Positions 47,793 through 56,311 of a stretch of DNA of 64,000 nucleotides are shown here, one piece after another. Both the position numbers and the translations under genes were made by a program. Origin of the DNA: Actinomycetota bacterium (GTDB lineage Bacteria > Actinomycetota > Actinomycetes > S36-B12); the NCBI GenBank assembly GCA_017856385.1, contig JAFMFD010000005.1:1-64000 (forward strand), given 5' to 3'. Each line of letters opens with the position of its first letter. Position 1 is the first letter of the stretch. Under the pieces are notes generated by a model, which searched no databases, had not been told where the DNA came from, and saw nothing but the letters and a program-made list of their open reading frames with translations.

Positions 47793-49136
47793 ATGACCGC
47801 TGTCGTCCACCACGAGATCCCCCAGCAGCGCCTGCTGGTCACCGAGATCCCCGGCCCGCGATCGGTGGCGCTGCAGGCGCGCAAGACCCAGGCCGTGTCC
47901 AACGGGGTGGGTGTCACGCTCCCCATCTACGTGGTGCGCGCCGGGGGCGGCGTGCTCATCGATGCCGACGGCAACTCGTTCATCGACATGGGCTCCGGCA
48001 TCGCCGTCACCACGGTCGGCAATGCCAATCCCGACGTCGTCAGGGCCGTGCAGGAGCAGGTCGCCGACTTCACGCACACGTGCTTCATGGTCACGCCGTA
48101 CGCGGGCTACGTGGAGGTGTGCGAGGCGCTCAACCGAGTCACTCCCGGGGACCACGAGAAGCGGTCTGCGCTGCTCAACTCCGGTGCCGAGGCCATCGAG
48201 AACGCGGTGAAGATCGCCCGCTCGTACACCCGCCGGCAGGCGGTCGTCGTGCTCGAGCACGGCTACCACGGTCGCACCAACCTGACCATGGGGATGACCG
48301 CCAAGAGCATGCCCTACAAGCACTCGTTCGGCCCCTTCGCGCCCGAGGTCTACCGCGTGCCGGCCTCCTACCCCTTCCGCGACCGCGGACTCAAGGGCCC
48401 GGAGATGGCGGAGATCGCGACGACGCGCATCGACCGCGAGATCGGTGCCGAGAACGTCGCAGCCATCGTCATGGAGCCGATCCTCGGAGAGGGTGGCTTC
48501 ATCGTCCCCAGCCCGGGCTACTACAAGGCGATGGCTGACTACGCCAAGGCGAACGGCATCGTGTTCGTCGCCGACGAGATCCAGTCCGGCTTCTGCCGCA
48601 CTGGCGACTGGTTCGCGTCAGAGTTCGAGGACGTCGTCCCAGACCTCATCACGACCGCCAAGGGCATCGCGGACGGAATGCCGCTCGCCGCCGTCACCGG
48701 CCGCGCGGAGATCATGGATGCCGTGCATCCAGGTGGCCTGGGCGGCACCTACGGGGGCAACCCGGTGGCCTGCGCCGCGGCTCTCGCGGCCATCGACTGG
48801 ATGGAGCGCAATGACGCTCCTGCGCTCGCCCGTCAGATCGAGTCCGTCATGATCCCGCGACTGCGGGAGCTGGCGCTGCAGTTCCCGGCGATCGGGGACA
48901 TCCGCGGACGCGGCGCGATGATCGCCATCGAGCTCGTCAAGCCCGGCACGATGGATCCCAACACCGAGCTGGCGGCGGCCCTGAACAAGTACTGCCACCA
49001 GCACGGGGTCGTCACCCTGACCACGGGCACGTACGGGAATGTCTTCCGCTTCCTCCCCCCGCTGACCATGCCGCTGCCCCTTCTGGAGGAGGCGCTCGGC
49101 ATCCTGCAGCAGGGCTTCGAGGAGGCCACGCGCTAG
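47793..49136 (+). CDS. gabT: 4-aminobutyrate--2-oxoglutarate aminotransferase
   Basis: 447 residues, PLP fold type I, class III. NSGAEAIENAVKIARSYTRR, VFVADEIQSGFCRTG and the lysine in TTAKGIADGMPLAAV match GABA aminotransferases. It converts GABA to succinate semialdehyde. A clear GAGGAG ribosome-binding site precedes the ATG. It is divergent from the PucR regulator, which probably controls it. Its substrate GABA would come from the ALDH-containing operon nearby; no dedicated succinate-semialdehyde dehydrogenase is certain in the window. Confidence 0.9.
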   Translation: MTAVVHHEIPQQRLLVTEIPGPRSVALQARKTQAVSNGVGVTLPIYVVRAGGGVLIDADGNSFIDMGSGIAVTTVGNANPDVVRAVQEQVADFTHTCFMVTPYAGYVEVCEALNRVTPGDHEKRSALLNSGAEAIENAVKIARSYTRRQAVVVLEHGYHGRTNLTMGMTAKSMPYKHSFGPFAPEVYRVPASYPFRDRGLKGPEMAEIATTRIDREIGAENVAAIVMEPILGEGGFIVPSPGYYKAMADYAKANGIVFVADEIQSGFCRTGDWFASEFEDVVPDLITTAKGIADGMPLAAVTGRAEIMDAVHPGGLGGTYGGNPVACAAALAAIDWMERNDAPALARQIESVMIPRLRELALQFPAIGDIRGRGAMIAIELVKPGTMDPNTELAAALNKYCHQHGVVTLTTGTYGNVFRFLPPLTMPLPLLEEALGILQQGFEEATR

Positions 49137-49162
49137 GTCGTCCACAGGCGCGAGCCCAGCAC

Positions 49163-49191
49163 TTGGCGCGCGTGCGCAGGCGACGTAGCGT
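49163..49191 (+). promoter_or_regulatory. Promoter of the secreted protein gene (leaderless)
   Basis: TTGGCG (49163-49168), exactly 17 bases, TAGCGT (49186-49191), then 6 bases to the GTG at 49198. Confidence 0.55.
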
Positions 49192-49197
49192 CGAGTA

Positions 49198-49641
49198 GTG
49201 CGCCTTCTGCTCCGCGTGATGTCCGTCGCGCTCACCTCGACCGTCGTCACCACCACTGTGGCCACGGCCGTCGCAGCCGTGCCCGATCCGGCGGAGCCGA
49301 CGGAGCGGGCTTGGTACTGGGAGTGGTCGGACGGCTCCCGAGACCGGGAGCGATCACTGGCCGAGGCGCGATACACGCGGTGGTCCGACCTGCCCGGCCT
49401 CCGGGTCGCCAGCGATCCCCCGGCAGTCGGCCGCACCGTGCTGCTGCAGGTCATGCGCGACGGGCGGTGGCTCACCGAGGACTCCGCACGCACTGCGGCG
49501 GACGGGCGAGCCCTGCTCTCCCTCAATCCCTACTGCGAGGACGGGGCGTGGTGCACCGGGCTGGACGCCTACCGGCTCGTCGCCGGTGATGCCACCGCGC
49601 GCCTCGCCGTGCGCTTCACGCCTACAGCGGGGTCTGCCTGA
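49198..49641 (+). CDS. Secreted protein of unknown function
   Basis: 147 residues. A signal peptide of about 27 residues (RLLLRVMSVALTSTVVTTTV, cleavage near AVAAVPD) precedes a compact domain with VLLQVMRDGRWLTEDSARTA, reminiscent of a short beta-sandwich of the kind seen in secreted actinobacterial proteins, and two cysteines (CEDGAWC). No family was recognised. It has its own good promoter and converges with the saccharopine-dehydrogenase-like gene, overlapping it by 20 bases. Confidence 0.75.
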   Translation: MRLLLRVMSVALTSTVVTTTVATAVAAVPDPAEPTERAWYWEWSDGSRDRERSLAEARYTRWSDLPGLRVASDPPAVGRTVLLQVMRDGRWLTEDSARTAADGRALLSLNPYCEDGAWCTGLDAYRLVAGDATARLAVRFTPTAGSA

Positions 49642-50842
49642 TCCCGTAATCCTGGCCGTAGCCATCGCGCATGAGGTCGAGGAACGGGACGGCATCGAAG
49701 GCCTCGGGGCCCAGGACGCCGGAACCGCTCCAGCGCCCGTCCGCCAGCAGTTCCAGTGCGATGACGGGGTTCAAGGCGGTCTGCCAGACCACCGCCTGGA
49801 CGCCGTACTCGCGCATCGTCCACTCGTTGTCCGCGATGTGGTACAGGTACACCTCGCGCGGACGGCCGTCCGTGCCCGTGCCGGTGACCCAGGTGCCCGC
49901 GCACGTCCTGCCTCGCATGCGGTCGCCGAGCGACGCCGGGTCCGGCAGAACTGCGGCGACGACGTCGCGCGGACTGACCATCATCCCTCCGACCGACACG
50001 GGGTCGGTGCGGTCGAGGCCGAGCCGGTGGACCGTCTTCAGCACGTCGATGAAGTCCTCGCCGAGCCCGTACTTGAAGGTCACCCGACGGCAGTCGATCC
50101 ACCGCGGGACGAGCAGGACCTCCTCGTGCTCGACATTGATGACCTCGACGGGGCCGATCCCCTCCGGGAAGTCGAAGACCTCGGGCTCGGAGAACGGCTG
50201 CGTCGTGAACCAGCCACGCTCTCGCTCCCAGATGATCGGCGGGTTCAGGCACTCCTCGATCGTGGTCCAGATGGAGAACGACGGCGCGAAGTCGAACCCG
50301 TCGACCGCCAGGTTCGCGCCGTCGCGGATCCCGATCTCGTCGATCTCGCTGAACAGGTGGTCGGCCGCGTAGCGTGCGAACACGTCGGCGAGACCGGGCT
50401 CGACGCCCATGCCGCACAGGGCAAGCCTCCCGCGCCCGGCCCACGCCTCCGACTGCGCGAACTGCTCGTCCCCCAGCTTCACGCCGACCTGCGAGAAGGG
50501 GTGCGTCGGGTGCGGGCGCGACAGGCTCATGGCGGTGTCGAGGTAATCGGCGTCGGCCGCGAGCGCACCGTCGAAGATCGGCATGACGAATCGCGGGTCG
50601 ACCATGTTGAGCACATGCGTGATGCCGTGCTCCCGGCTCAGGGCGGCGACATCGTCGGCTCGCGAGGCGTCAAGGCCGATGCCGAGGAACCGGCTGTCGT
50701 CCACGCGATCCACCACGCGGGCGCAACGCGCAGGGTCGTAGTCGGCGACGATCCAGAGATCGAAGAAGTCTCGACGCGCCGCGATGAGCGCAGCCGACGT
50801 GCCCACTCCGCCCGCGCCGATTGCGAGGACGCGGATTCCCAT
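49622..50842 (-). CDS. Saccharopine dehydrogenase-like (NAD(P)-dependent) protein
   Basis: 406 residues. The N-terminal Rossmann motif GAGGVGTSAALIA and the following VADYDPARC acidic strand end fit the saccharopine dehydrogenase/carboxynorspermidine synthase fold; EPGLADVFARYAADHLF is the second-domain hallmark. It is the last gene of the polyamine operon, 2 bases after the ureohydrolase gene. Family members form or cleave carboxyalkylated amines or make homospermidine, so a polyamine substrate is plausible; the step is not known. The ATG has an AGGGGG ribosome-binding site. Confidence 0.8.
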   Translation of the reverse strand: MGIRVLAIGAGGVGTSAALIAARRDFFDLWIVADYDPARCARVVDRVDDSRFLGIGLDASRADDVAALSREHGITHVLNMVDPRFVMPIFDGALAADADYLDTAMSLSRPHPTHPFSQVGVKLGDEQFAQSEAWAGRGRLALCGMGVEPGLADVFARYAADHLFSEIDEIGIRDGANLAVDGFDFAPSFSIWTTIEECLNPPIIWERERGWFTTQPFSEPEVFDFPEGIGPVEVINVEHEEVLLVPRWIDCRRVTFKYGLGEDFIDVLKTVHRLGLDRTDPVSVGGMMVSPRDVVAAVLPDPASLGDRMRGRTCAGTWVTGTGTDGRPREVYLYHIADNEWTMREYGVQAVVWQTALNPVIALELLADGRWSGSGVLGPEAFDAVPFLDLMRDGYGQDYGIRQTPL

Positions 50843-50844
50843 GA

Positions 50845-51861
50845 CTACCCCCTGCCGTCCAGCAGCGGCTGACGTGGATCCCAGGTCGTGCCGTCACGAT
50901 CGTCCTGACGACGTCGCGCGAGGGCGCTCAGCGCCTCGAGCACCACGCGGTTGCCGAGCATGGCGGTGATGTCGGCGTGGTCGAAGGGCGGCGAGACCTC
51001 CACGACATCGATGCCCCACACCGGCAGCTCGTAGCAGATGCGCCGGACCGCGTCGAGCAGCTGACGTGAGGTGAGGCCGCCTGGCTCCGGCGTGCCCGTC
51101 CCCGGTGCATGCCCCGGGTCGCACACGTCGATGTCGACGCTGAGGAAGATCCCGTCGCACTCGGAACGGGCGATGGCGAAGGCCTCGTCCATGACCTCGT
51201 CGAGACCGCGAGCGGTGATCTCCGTCATCTCGTAGGACCGCATCCCCTGCTCGGCCATCCAGGCCAGAGTCTCCGGCCCGGGCCAGTAGCCGCGCAGCCC
51301 CAGTTGCAGGAACCGGTCGCCACGCGCTGCACCCGACTCAATGAGCCGGCGCATGGGCTGCCCGTGGCCGATGAGCGACCCGAAGTCGATGTCGCCGGTA
51401 TCCGCATGCGCGTCGAAGTGCAGCACCGCGACACGTCCCCAGCCACGTGCTCGCGCCACGCCGGTGACGTCCGGCCAGGTGATGGTGTGGTCGCCGCCGA
51501 GCACGAGCGGTATCGCACCCGTCGACGCCACGCGCTCGATCACCCGCTCCAGGTCGGCGCACGACCGGGCTGCGTCACCGCTGAAGAGCTCGACATCGCC
51601 TCCATCGAGCACGCGCAGGTCCTTCAGGCCATCCACGCGCATCGCGAGGGATGGCCGTGAGCCGTCGTGCGCGAGGTAGCAGGCCGCACGAAGGGCCGCA
51701 GGACCGAACCGTGCACCGCTGCGGTACGAGGTCCCTCCGTCGAAGGGGGCGCCCACGATGACGACATCGGCGTCCGCGTACGTCGCCGAATCATCGAGGT
51801 CGCACCTGTCGACGCCGAGGAACGTGTAGTCCGGACCGTACTGCGCGCCGTAGCGGGTCAT
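50845..51861 (-). CDS. speB: Agmatinase / guanidino-acid ureohydrolase
   Basis: 338 residues. The binuclear manganese site is complete: LGGDHTI, HFDAHADTG and SVDIDVCDPGHAPGTGTPEP. It releases urea from agmatine (giving putrescine) or from 4-guanidinobutyrate (giving GABA); sequence alone does not decide, and either product feeds this cluster. The ATG follows a TATGGT box by 6 bases, so it may have its own leaderless transcript within the operon. Confidence 0.88.
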   Translation of the reverse strand: MTRYGAQYGPDYTFLGVDRCDLDDSATYADADVVIVGAPFDGGTSYRSGARFGPAALRAACYLAHDGSRPSLAMRVDGLKDLRVLDGGDVELFSGDAARSCADLERVIERVASTGAIPLVLGGDHTITWPDVTGVARARGWGRVAVLHFDAHADTGDIDFGSLIGHGQPMRRLIESGAARGDRFLQLGLRGYWPGPETLAWMAEQGMRSYEMTEITARGLDEVMDEAFAIARSECDGIFLSVDIDVCDPGHAPGTGTPEPGGLTSRQLLDAVRRICYELPVWGIDVVEVSPPFDHADITAMLGNRVVLEALSALARRRQDDRDGTTWDPRQPLLDGRG

Positions 51862-51867
51862 GCCGAC

Positions 51868-51873
51868 ACCATA
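51868..51873 (-). promoter_or_regulatory. Ureohydrolase gene -10 box (leaderless)
   Basis: TATGGT on the minus strand ends 6 bases before the ATG at 51861. Confidence 0.5.
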
Positions 51874-51888
51874 GCCATCGTCTGCCGT

Positions 51889-53307
51889 TCAGCTGTCGAA
51901 TCCGAGGCCTGCGCGATCGAGCAGGCGGAGCCACAGATTGCGACGCCCTCCTTGAGCGTCCGCCCGTGCGAGCGATCGGGTGGTGATCGCGATTCCCGCC
52001 GAGCGGATCGGCTCGGGCGGGAATGGCAGCGGCCGCGAACGGACCATGTCGAGGCGGGTGCGCTCGGTGTCCCGGCCGTCCAGGAGGTCCAGCATCGTCA
52101 GCGCGCCGAAACGCGATGCGCCCACGCCAAGGCCGGTGAAGCCGACCACGTAGCCGACCTTGCCCTGCATCGCCGTTCCCCAGAAGGCGGTGAACCGCGA
52201 GCAGGTGTCTATGGCACCGCCCCAGCCGTGGGTGAAACGGATGCCTGCAAGGTCCGGGAAGGTCTGGAGGAAGTGCTCCGCAAGGTGTCCGAAGCAGGAC
52301 TCCTCGCTCTCGAACCGGCGGCTGACCCGGCTGCCGAAGTGATGGACCGCGTCGTAGCCGCCCCACAGGATTCGACCATCAGGCGTCACGCGGTAGTAGT
52401 GGAAGCGGTTCCCCGAGTCGGACATCCCCTCACGGCCCTCCCAGCCAATGGCGCGCCACTGTGCCGCGGTCAACGGCTCAGTGACCAGCACGTAGTCGTA
52501 GACGGGCACGATGTAGTGCTTGATTCGGGCAAGCAGTGGCGGAAATGCGCTGGTGGCGAGCGCAACCCTCGTTGCGCGCACGACGCCTCGACGGGTCACG
52601 ACCTCCACGACGGAACCGCTGTCGCGGATGTCCTCGACCGGCGTGCCCTCGTGGATGCGGACGCCGATCGATTCGCACGCTGCAGCGAGGCCCCAGGCCA
52701 GACGAGCCGGGTCCACCAGTGCCACTCCGGAGCGTTCCCACGCCGCAGCGAGGTAGGTCGGCGAGTGGATGCGCGCTCGCACGGCCTCCTCATCGAGGAA
52801 CTCCCACTCCTCGCCGAGCGAGCATGCCAGTTCGACAGCGTCCTGCAGTTCGCGAACCTGATGCGCCGCCACGGCGACGTCGATCTCCCCCGTGCGCACG
52901 AACGAGCAGTCGATGCCGAGGTCATGGATGGTCTTGTCGATCGCGTCCAGGTTTTCGCGCCCCATGCGCAGCAGTTCGGGCATCTCGTCACGGAACCGGC
53001 TCGCACCGTTGACGACGCCGTGGGTCAGGGAAGCTGACATGAAGCCCCCATTGCGACCGGTGGCCCCCTCGGCGATCCGGGCACCCTCCAGCAGCACCAC
53101 CTCGCGAGCAGGGTCCTGCTGCTTGGCGAGCAGCGCCGACCAGAGGCCGGTGAACCCGCCTCCTACGACGACGAGGTCGGCGCTGCCATCGCCGGCGAGC
53201 GGCGGACGAGGCCGGGGACGATCCGGCGTGTCCAGCCAGAAGGGACTCACGCGCAGCCCGGCGAGAGCCTCCAGGGCGGTGGGTGATGGGTGGGACGCAA
53301 ACTGCAC
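51889..53307 (-). CDS. FAD-dependent amine oxidoreductase (DAO/PuuB-like)
   Basis: 472 residues. The FAD-binding motif VVVGGGFTGLWSALLA is near residue 40, and GATGRNGGFMSASLTHG is the flavin-contact loop of the DAO family; GWGGAIDTCSRFTAFWGTA and the late VGFTGLGVGASRFGALTM complete it. Homologues such as PuuB oxidise gamma-glutamylputrescine, others simple amines. The GTG at 53307 is chosen because AAGGAG lies 7 bases upstream; a TTG six codons earlier is weaker. It follows potC. Confidence 0.88.
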   Translation of the reverse strand: MQFASHPSPTALEALAGLRVSPFWLDTPDRPRPRPPLAGDGSADLVVVGGGFTGLWSALLAKQQDPAREVVLLEGARIAEGATGRNGGFMSASLTHGVVNGASRFRDEMPELLRMGRENLDAIDKTIHDLGIDCSFVRTGEIDVAVAAHQVRELQDAVELACSLGEEWEFLDEEAVRARIHSPTYLAAAWERSGVALVDPARLAWGLAAACESIGVRIHEGTPVEDIRDSGSVVEVVTRRGVVRATRVALATSAFPPLLARIKHYIVPVYDYVLVTEPLTAAQWRAIGWEGREGMSDSGNRFHYYRVTPDGRILWGGYDAVHHFGSRVSRRFESEESCFGHLAEHFLQTFPDLAGIRFTHGWGGAIDTCSRFTAFWGTAMQGKVGYVVGFTGLGVGASRFGALTMLDLLDGRDTERTRLDMVRSRPLPFPPEPIRSAGIAITTRSLARADAQGGRRNLWLRLLDRAGLGFDS

Positions 53308-53390
53308 AGGTGGGCTCCTTGCCAAGTCGGCTCCAGAACGAGACGCAGCCGAACGCTCCGCCTTCCCACCAGTCCCTTCAGCGAATCATG

Positions 53391-53403
53391 CCCCTCGCAG
53401 GGG
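53391..53403 (-). promoter_or_regulatory. Hairpin in the potC-oxidase gap
   Basis: CCCCT/AGGGG arms around a 3-base loop in the 122-base gap after potC. It could be a partial terminator or processing site; a TAGTAT sequence at 53417-53422 on the minus strand could start a separate oxidase transcript. Confidence 0.35.
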
Positions 53404-53429
53404 CTCAGTGAGCTTCATACTACCCGCGC

Positions 53430-54257
53430 TCATGACCTCGGCAAGGCGTCTGCCGGCACCACGCTGGTCGCCAGGCTCCGGCGCCGACGCTGGTTGACGA
53501 ACTGCGCCGTCAGGACGATCAGCAGTGCCACAACGAAGACGATGGTCGCCAGCGCGTTCACCTGGACCGGAATACCCCGCTGCGCCGCCCCCCAGATGTA
53601 GATCGGGAAGGTGACGAGGGTGCCTGCATTGAAGAAGCTGATGATGAAGTCGTCGAACGAGAGCGCGAAACCCAGAAGCGCTGCCCCGACGATGCCGGGC
53701 AGCACGAGGGGGAAGGTGACATAGCGGAAGACCGCACGCGGATTCGCGTAGAGGTCACGGGCCGCCTCCTCCAGGCGCGGGTCCATGCCCTGGAGTCGAG
53801 CCTTCACGGTCACCACGACGAACGAGATGATGAACATGATGTGCGCGATGATGACCGTGCCCTCGCCGAGGGGGAACCTGAGGTTGAGGAAGAGGGCCAG
53901 GAGGCTCGCACCCATGACGACCTCGGGCGTGGCCATCGGCAGAAAGATGAGCAGGTTCGTCGTGCTGCGCCCACGGAAGCGGTAGCGCACGAGTGCGAAG
54001 GCGATCATCGAACCGAGGACGGTGGCGACGATGGTCGAGATGACTCCGATCTGGATGCTGGTCACGAAGGACGAGCAGACACCCGGCACCCCGCACAGGT
54101 TCGTCCACGCATCAAGGGAGAACTCGTTCCACGTCAGGTTGTACTTGCCGCTGGGCTTGTTGAACGACAGGACCATGATGACGGCGATGGGGACGAACAG
54201 ATAGACCAGGACCGCGATCCCCACGATGCCGACGAGGTTTCGGCGCAGCCAGCGCAT
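53430..54257 (-). CDS. potC: Polyamine ABC transporter permease PotC
   Basis: 275 residues, six TM segments. The EAA loop EEAARDLYANPRAVFRYVTF-like sequence near residue 175 contacts the ATPase. It is one of two membrane subunits of a spermidine/putrescine importer. The ATG shares one base with the potB stop. Order potD-potA-potB-potC with downstream catabolic genes indicates uptake for degradation. Confidence 0.92.
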   Translation of the reverse strand: MRWLRRNLVGIVGIAVLVYLFVPIAVIMVLSFNKPSGKYNLTWNEFSLDAWTNLCGVPGVCSSFVTSIQIGVISTIVATVLGSMIAFALVRYRFRGRSTTNLLIFLPMATPEVVMGASLLALFLNLRFPLGEGTVIIAHIMFIISFVVVTVKARLQGMDPRLEEAARDLYANPRAVFRYVTFPLVLPGIVGAALLGFALSFDDFIISFFNAGTLVTFPIYIWGAAQRGIPVQVNALATIVFVVALLIVLTAQFVNQRRRRSLATSVVPADALPRS

Positions 54258-55150
54258 CAGACGAGATCCTCCGTGCCAGCCCGTCGGATGTATGTGAACA
54301 CCAGGACGAGGATGATGGCCATCAGGACGAAGGACAGTGCACTGGCGGTCGGGTAGTCACGGAACTGGATGAAGTTGATCTGGATCGCATTGCCGATCAT
54401 GCGGTTCCCGGTTGACCCGAGCAGGGCGGCATTGATGTAGTCGCCGGCCGCGGGGATGAAGGTGAGCAGCGTGCCTGCGACGACGCCCGGCATCGACAGC
54501 GGCCACGTGACCTTGCGGAATGCCGTGGCCGGCGAGGCATAGAGATCACCGGCGGCCTCGATCAGTCGTGGGTCGATCTTCTCCAGCGCCGCGTAGAGGG
54601 GCAGGATCATGAAGGGCAGGAAGTTGTAGGTGAGTCCGGCGACGACGGCGATACCCGTGTTCAGGATGCGACCGTCGGGCAGCAGGTGCAGGGCGTTCAG
54701 CGTGCTCGTGATGATGCCCTCGTCCGCGAGGATCGTCTTCCACGCATACGTCCGCAGCAGGAAGGACGCGAATGAGGGAGCGATGACCAGGACCAGCAGG
54801 AGTGAGCGCCAGCGCCCCCCACGGAAGGCGATGAAGTAGGCGAGGGGGTAGGCGATCACCAGCGCGATGATCGTGGCGATCCCGGCGTACACGAACGACC
54901 GCACGAACAGCGGCCAGTACTCGGCCATGGCGGACGCGTAGTTGCCGAACTCCAGGCCGACCGCGTAGCGGCCGGACTGCCCCTCGATCGGCTTCTGCAG
55001 GCTGGTGAGGAACAGGGTGACGAACGGGATGGCGAAGAACACCGCGAGCCAGGCGATCCCCGGGAAGAGGAGCAGATAGCCCGTGCGCGAGGACTTCTGC
55101 GCCGACGGTGTACTCGAGGCGCGCCCCGCGGCTGGGACGACGGCGACCAC
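54257..55150 (-). CDS. potB: Polyamine ABC transporter permease PotB
   Basis: 297 residues from the GTG chosen, six TM segments after a short cytoplasmic tail, with the EAA loop LIEAAGDLYASPATAFRKVT. A longer frame would overlap potA by 46 bases; the GTG at 55150, two bases after the potA stop, is preferred. It pairs with PotC. Confidence 0.92.
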   Translation of the reverse strand: MVAVVPAAGRASSTPSAQKSSRTGYLLLFPGIAWLAVFFAIPFVTLFLTSLQKPIEGQSGRYAVGLEFGNYASAMAEYWPLFVRSFVYAGIATIIALVIAYPLAYFIAFRGGRWRSLLLVLVIAPSFASFLLRTYAWKTILADEGIITSTLNALHLLPDGRILNTGIAVVAGLTYNFLPFMILPLYAALEKIDPRLIEAAGDLYASPATAFRKVTWPLSMPGVVAGTLLTFIPAAGDYINAALLGSTGNRMIGNAIQINFIQFRDYPTASALSFVLMAIILVLVFTYIRRAGTEDLV

Positions 55151-55152
55151 GC

Positions 55153-56262
55153 TCAGGACCCCGCGCCGTCGAGGCCGAAGGTGTGGCTCGGCGCCCAATG
55201 GAGCACCACGGGGTCACCCACGTCGCAGCGGTCACCCACGATGACGTTCTGCTCGAAGACCATGAACTCCTGTCCCCAGCTCGAGCGAACGAGGTACTGG
55301 GTGGACACGCCGGTGTAGGAGACATCGGTGACGGTCCCGTCCACGCGGTTGTGGCTCTCCGGTACACGGTCGCGGTCGACCGCATCGAGCACCGTGATCT
55401 TCTCCGGCCGAACACCCACGATGACGTCCGAGCCAGCCGCGAAGCACCTCTGGGAGGGCACCGCGAACGTGAGGCCGTGGGCCTCGACCAGCGTATCGTC
55501 GCCCGCTGCCCCGGAGCGCCGCCCGACGATCAGGTTCGACTGGCCGAGGAAGTTGGCGACGAACACCGTGCGCGGCGTCTCGTAGATGTCGGCGGGGTGA
55601 CCGAGCTGCTCGATGCGCCCGGCGTTCATGACGGCCACGGTGTCGGCCATGGTCATGGCCTCCTCCTGGTCGTGGGTCACGTGGACGAACGTGGTGCCCA
55701 CGTCGACCTGGATGCGCTTGAGCTCGATCTGCATCTGCCGCCGCAGCTTGAGGTCGAGGGCACCCAGCGGCTCGTCGAGCAGGAGGACTTCCGGTCGGTT
55801 GATGAGGGCCCGGGCCACCGCGACGCGCTGCTGCTGGCCGCCGGAGAGCTGGGCCGGCTTGCGCCGCGCCATGGGGCCCAGCTCGACGAGCTCGAGCATC
55901 TGCTCGACGGCGGGCTTGACGTCCTTGATCCCTCGCCGGCGCAGGCCGAAGGCCACGTTCTCGAAGATGTCGAGGTGCGGGAACAGGGCATAGGACTGGA
56001 ACACCGTGTTGACCGGTCTCTCGAAGGCCCGCAGTCGGGTGATGTCTCGGTCGCCGATGCGGATCGAGCCCTCAGTGGGATCCTCGAGCCCTGCCACCAT
56101 GCGCAGGGTCGTGGTCTTCCCGCAGCCCGAGGCCCCGAGGAGCGCGAAGAACGAGCCGGCGGGGATCGTCAGCGTGAGATCGTCGACCGCAACGAAATCC
56201 CCGAAGCTCTTGGTGAGGTTCTGCAGGTGCAGGTCCTCCACCGTGTTGGCCTTCTCCGCCAC
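55153..56262 (-). CDS. potA: Polyamine ABC transporter ATP-binding protein PotA
   Basis: 369 residues. Walker A GASGCGKTT, signature LSGGQQQRVAVARAL, Walker B VLLLDEPLGALD and a C-terminal TOBE domain (about 290-369) are present. It powers the PotBC importer. It lies 49 bases downstream of potD. Confidence 0.94.
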   Translation of the reverse strand: MAEKANTVEDLHLQNLTKSFGDFVAVDDLTLTIPAGSFFALLGASGCGKTTTLRMVAGLEDPTEGSIRIGDRDITRLRAFERPVNTVFQSYALFPHLDIFENVAFGLRRRGIKDVKPAVEQMLELVELGPMARRKPAQLSGGQQQRVAVARALINRPEVLLLDEPLGALDLKLRRQMQIELKRIQVDVGTTFVHVTHDQEEAMTMADTVAVMNAGRIEQLGHPADIYETPRTVFVANFLGQSNLIVGRRSGAAGDDTLVEAHGLTFAVPSQRCFAAGSDVIVGVRPEKITVLDAVDRDRVPESHNRVDGTVTDVSYTGVSTQYLVRSSWGQEFMVFEQNVIVGDRCDVGDPVVLHWAPSHTFGLDGAGS

Positions 56263-56311
56263 GATGCCGCCGCCCTTTCTGGTGCCCCGCCGGGTGGTGG
56301 GCCTTCAGAGC

